This document shows positions 13,872 to 16,069 of a stretch of 16,069 nt of DNA, in pieces. Position 1 is the first letter of the stretch. The number at the start of each line of letters is the position of its first letter. The stretch spans positions 1 through 16,069 of the forward strand of contig CAAGDT010000096.1 in assembly GCA_900768675.1 (NCBI GenBank). Direction: 5' to 3'. A program made the position numbers and the translations under genes. This DNA is from Oscillospiraceae bacterium (GTDB lineage: Bacteria > Bacillota > Clostridia > Oscillospirales > Ruminococcaceae). A model generated the notes under the pieces. It did not search any database. It was given only the letters and a program-made list of their open reading frames with translations, and had not been told where the DNA came from.

Positions 13872-15169
13872 TTCTTACCTCCTTTGCTGCCCTGTTCTCT
13901 CAGGAACAGCTTGGCGAGCTGGTTCTTTTCGGAAAGATTATGCCTTCCGGGACAGACAAAGCTGCAGGCGCCGCAGTTCATGCAAAGATTTACGTTAAGC
14001 TTTTCAAGCAGCGCAGCGTTGCGGTCGTTGTAGGCGTGTTCAAGCTCTGCGGGCATAAGTCCCATTGAGCAGGCTCTTATGCACCTGCCGCAGCGTATAC
14101 AGGGCGTAGGAGAAATCTCCTTTGTTTCCGCAAACAGAAGAAGCGCATTGTTTGTCTTTGATATGGGCGCTTCGGTATCGTAAACCGCAGTACCCATCAT
14201 AGGTCCGCCCTGTAATATCCTGTCGGGCTGCTTTGATATGTTGGCAGCAGCAAGAATATCACTTATCGGCGTTCCTACGGGAACAATAAGGTTCATAGGC
14301 TTATTCACGATATTTCCGTCAACGGTAAGGCGGCGCTTAATAAGGGGAACGCCTGTCTTTATGTAGTCGGAAATAAAGGCTGCGGTGGAGCAGTTCATAA
14401 CTATACAGCCTGCGGAGCTTGGCAGAGCGCCCGCTTTAACCGTCCTGCCCGTAGCGTTATAGATAAGCACCTTTTCTGCGCCCTGAGGGTAAACAGATTT
14501 AAGCCTTACAACCTCAATACGGCTGTCATCGGCAGAAAGAGCCTTCATTTTTTCGATTGCCTTAGGCTTATCCGCTTCAATTCCTATTACCGCCTTTTTA
14601 AGGCCGAGATATTTCAGGATAAGCTTAACTCCATCAATTACCTTTTCTCCCTCTTCCATAAATGTACGGTAGTCTGAGGTTATGTATGGCTCACACTCTG
14701 CACCGTTTATAACAAGGGTATCAACCTGAGTGGTTTTCGGGTCGTAATTAAGCTTTACATAGGTGGGAAAGCCTGCTCCACCAAGACCTACCGAGCCGCT
14801 TTCCTTTACTGCCTTTATAAAGTCCTCCCTGCTGTTGACAACAGGCGGCTTTATATCGGGGCACATTTCCTGCCGCAAATCGGTTTCTATTACAACTGCG
14901 TCGTTAAGCTTTCCGAAAACGTTCATAATCTTCACGATTTCCTTGACCGTTCCCGAAACGCTGGAATGAACAGGGGCGGAAATAGCCGCGTCGCTGCTGC
15001 CTATAAGCTGACCTGCCGTAACCTTATCTCCCGGGGCAACAAGAGGGGTACAGGGTACTCCTCCGTGCTGTGACATACTGATAACCACCTTTTTCGGAAG
15101 GGTTATCTGAACCGACTGTACCTCGGCGGCATTGTTAAAGTGGGGCAGCTTTATGGATTTAAGCTTCAT
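13868..15169 (-). CDS. rnfC: Rnf complex NADH-reacting subunit RnfC
   Basis: This 433-residue soluble subunit reacts with NAD(H) on the cytoplasmic side, using FMN and two [4Fe-4S] clusters. Seen directly: an N-terminal barrel-sandwich-like part (about 28-95), the nucleotide/FMN-binding GLGGAGFPT (128-136), NGAECEPYITSDYRT (155-169), and two cluster sites at Cys357, 360, 363, 367 and Cys396, 399, 402, 406. Length is normal for clostridial RnfC, which lacks the long repeat tail of E. coli RsxC. The ATG has an excellent AAAAGGAGAGG ribosome binding site that overlaps the stop of the upstream substrate-binding lipoprotein gene. The five genes rnfC to rnfA overlap one another by 1-4 bases, implying near-equal translation. 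Confidence 0.97.
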   Translation of the reverse strand: MKLKSIKLPHFNNAAEVQSVQITLPKKVVISMSQHGGVPCTPLVAPGDKVTAGQLIGSSDAAISAPVHSSVSGTVKEIVKIMNVFGKLNDAVVIETDLRQEMCPDIKPPVVNSREDFIKAVKESGSVGLGGAGFPTYVKLNYDPKTTQVDTLVINGAECEPYITSDYRTFMEEGEKVIDGVKLILKYLGLKKAVIGIEADKPKAIEKMKALSADDSRIEVVRLKSVYPQGAEKVLIYNATGRTVKAGALPSSAGCIVMNCSTAAFISDYIKTGVPLIKRRLTVDGNIVNKPMNLIVPVGTPISDILAAANISKQPDRILQGGPMMGTAVYDTEAPISKTNNALLLFAETKEISPTPCIRCGRCIRACSMGLMPAELEHAYNDRNAALLEKLNVNLCMNCGACSFVCPGRHNLSEKNQLAKLFLREQGSKGGKK

Positions 15170-15190
15170 AAAGTTTACACACCTCTCCTT

Positions 15191-16069
15191 TTATGCAATA
15201 TCGGCTGAAGCACTCTTCAGCTCGTTAATAAGACCTGTTATACGTCCCGTAGGACATTCAAAATAGCTGTTGTCGATAAGGATAATACTGCCGCTTTTAA
15301 CCGCCTCAAGCTCCCCTAAAACCGGGTCTGCGGAAAGCTGCTCCTTATCGTATATATTATTGAGCAGGACTACCCGGGGCGGGTTTTCGGCAAGAAAATC
15401 CTTTTCTGTAACATAGCCCTCCTTGTCCGCTGCAAGGTTGTTTCCGAGAGCAGACAGAACCGAGCTTTCAAGGGTACTGCCACCCGCAAGGGACATTCCC
15501 TCGGTAACGTAAATAAAATCGCCGAGAGGCTTATCCTCTGACTCAAGAGCTTCAGCTACGGGAGAGAAAATCTCCTGCCCGTAGGCTTCGCCGTCAAAAG
15601 CGCCTTTAAACACAAGTCCCAGAGCGCTGTAAATATTGCCGAACTCGGTTACAGAGCGTGGGTAGGGTATGTAGAGAGTAACGATTCCCTGCTCCTGCAA
15701 TAAAAGCTTATCCTTTTCGGGGATTTTGGTTGCAGTTATCAGCAAATCGGGATTTAGCGCCGTTATTTTCTCAATATCCGGGCAAGCGGGACGTCCAACC
15801 TCGGGAACGGCGGATATTTCCTCCGGATAGTGGCAGTAACTGCTCCTGCCCACAAGAGAGGCTTCAAAGCCAAGCTCGTAAATTATCTCTCCAAAGGCGG
15901 GAGAAAGGCAGACTACCCGCTCCGGCTGTTCGGGGATTTCAGTATCGTTTATAATAACCGGATATGGGGACGGTTCGGATTCGTCGGTTATATCAGTAGT
16001 TACAATAACCGGCACCGTATCGCCGCTTGTATCGGTAATATCGGGGGTATTTCCGTTTTCACAGCCGCA
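15191..16069 (-). CDS. ABC transporter substrate-binding lipoprotein, iron/cobalamin type (cut by window edge)
   Basis: The frame is open to the end of the window, giving 292 visible residues. The visible protein begins CGCENGNTPDITDTSG, which looks like the lipidated cysteine and flexible linker of a mature lipoprotein; the signal peptide and start lie outside. The GTG at 16013-16015 is therefore internal. The rest is a type III periplasmic-binding fold: PERVVCLSPAFGEIIYELGF, then DIEKITALNPDLLITAT, then the second lobe with DFIYVTEGMSLAGGSTLESSVLSALG. The family takes up Fe-siderophores, heme, cobalamin or related ligands; which one cannot be told. No permease or ATPase gene is in view. It ends 21 bases before rnfC, so it may share that transcript, perhaps linking metal or cofactor uptake to the iron-rich Rnf complex. 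Confidence 0.85.
   Translation of the reverse strand, partial: CGCENGNTPDITDTSGDTVPVIVTTDITDESEPSPYPVIINDTEIPEQPERVVCLSPAFGEIIYELGFEASLVGRSSYCHYPEEISAVPEVGRPACPDIEKITALNPDLLITATKIPEKDKLLLQEQGIVTLYIPYPRSVTEFGNIYSALGLVFKGAFDGEAYGQEIFSPVAEALESEDKPLGDFIYVTEGMSLAGGSTLESSVLSALGNNLAADKEGYVTEKDFLAENPPRVVLLNNIYDKEQLSADPVLGELEAVKSGSIILIDNSYFECPTGRITGLINELKSASADIA

Noticed and set aside
16013..16015. GTG as the start of the substrate-binding protein
   Set aside because: The same frame is open upstream to the window edge and reads like a lipoprotein N-terminus; no convincing ribosome binding site precedes this GTG.

Overview
The window looks like chromosome from a low-to-moderate GC anaerobic Firmicute, most likely a Ruminococcus-like Oscillospiraceae. 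This is inferred from protein character, strong AAGGAG-type ribosome binding sites, a long-form PRPP synthetase, and an Rnf operon in the clostridial order C-D-G-E-A-B. There is no 16S or other marker to settle the species. No mobile element gene, tRNA, rRNA or CRISPR array was seen.

Left part, + strand (1-4056). The end of a Clp-family AAA+ ATPase is followed one base later by an SDR-family reductase (FabG-like, possibly the EF-P 5-aminopentanone reductase type) and a clear intrinsic terminator. A 364-base gene-free stretch follows. It is almost completely filled by two consecutive cloverleaf inverted-repeat structures, each made of an outer closing stem plus three long hairpins (1145-1255 and 1257-1403). 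A perfect TATAAT lies just before the first one. Next come two overlapping genes recognised as murL (ATP-dependent epimerase of UDP-MurNAc-L-Ala-L-Glu) and murD2 (L-Glu-adding Mur ligase). This is the alternative route to D-Glu in peptidoglycan described in Xanthomonas. A second terminator follows.

Middle part. A three-S1-domain RNA-binding protein on + (4180-5106) converges on and overlaps rarA/mgsA on - (5093-6340). All remaining genes are on -. prs (PRPP synthetase) and glyA (serine hydroxymethyltransferase) have a promoter upstream of glyA and a terminator after prs, linking one-carbon and nucleotide supply.

Right part, - strand (16069 down to 9016). An ABC-transporter substrate-binding lipoprotein, cut by the window edge, is followed by rnfC, rnfD, rnfG, rnfE, rnfA and rnfB. 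These encode the membrane complex coupling ferredoxin:NAD+ oxidoreduction to ion pumping. Fourteen bases after rnfB lies a membrane-bound GGDEF protein. The first five rnf genes overlap by 1-4 bases. RnfE carries an unusual C-terminal cysteine-rich tail.

The most unusual signal is the double cloverleaf upstream of murL-murD2. It is unexplained by any gene and is nearly fully base-paired, and in the second unit the four-way junction has no unpaired base.
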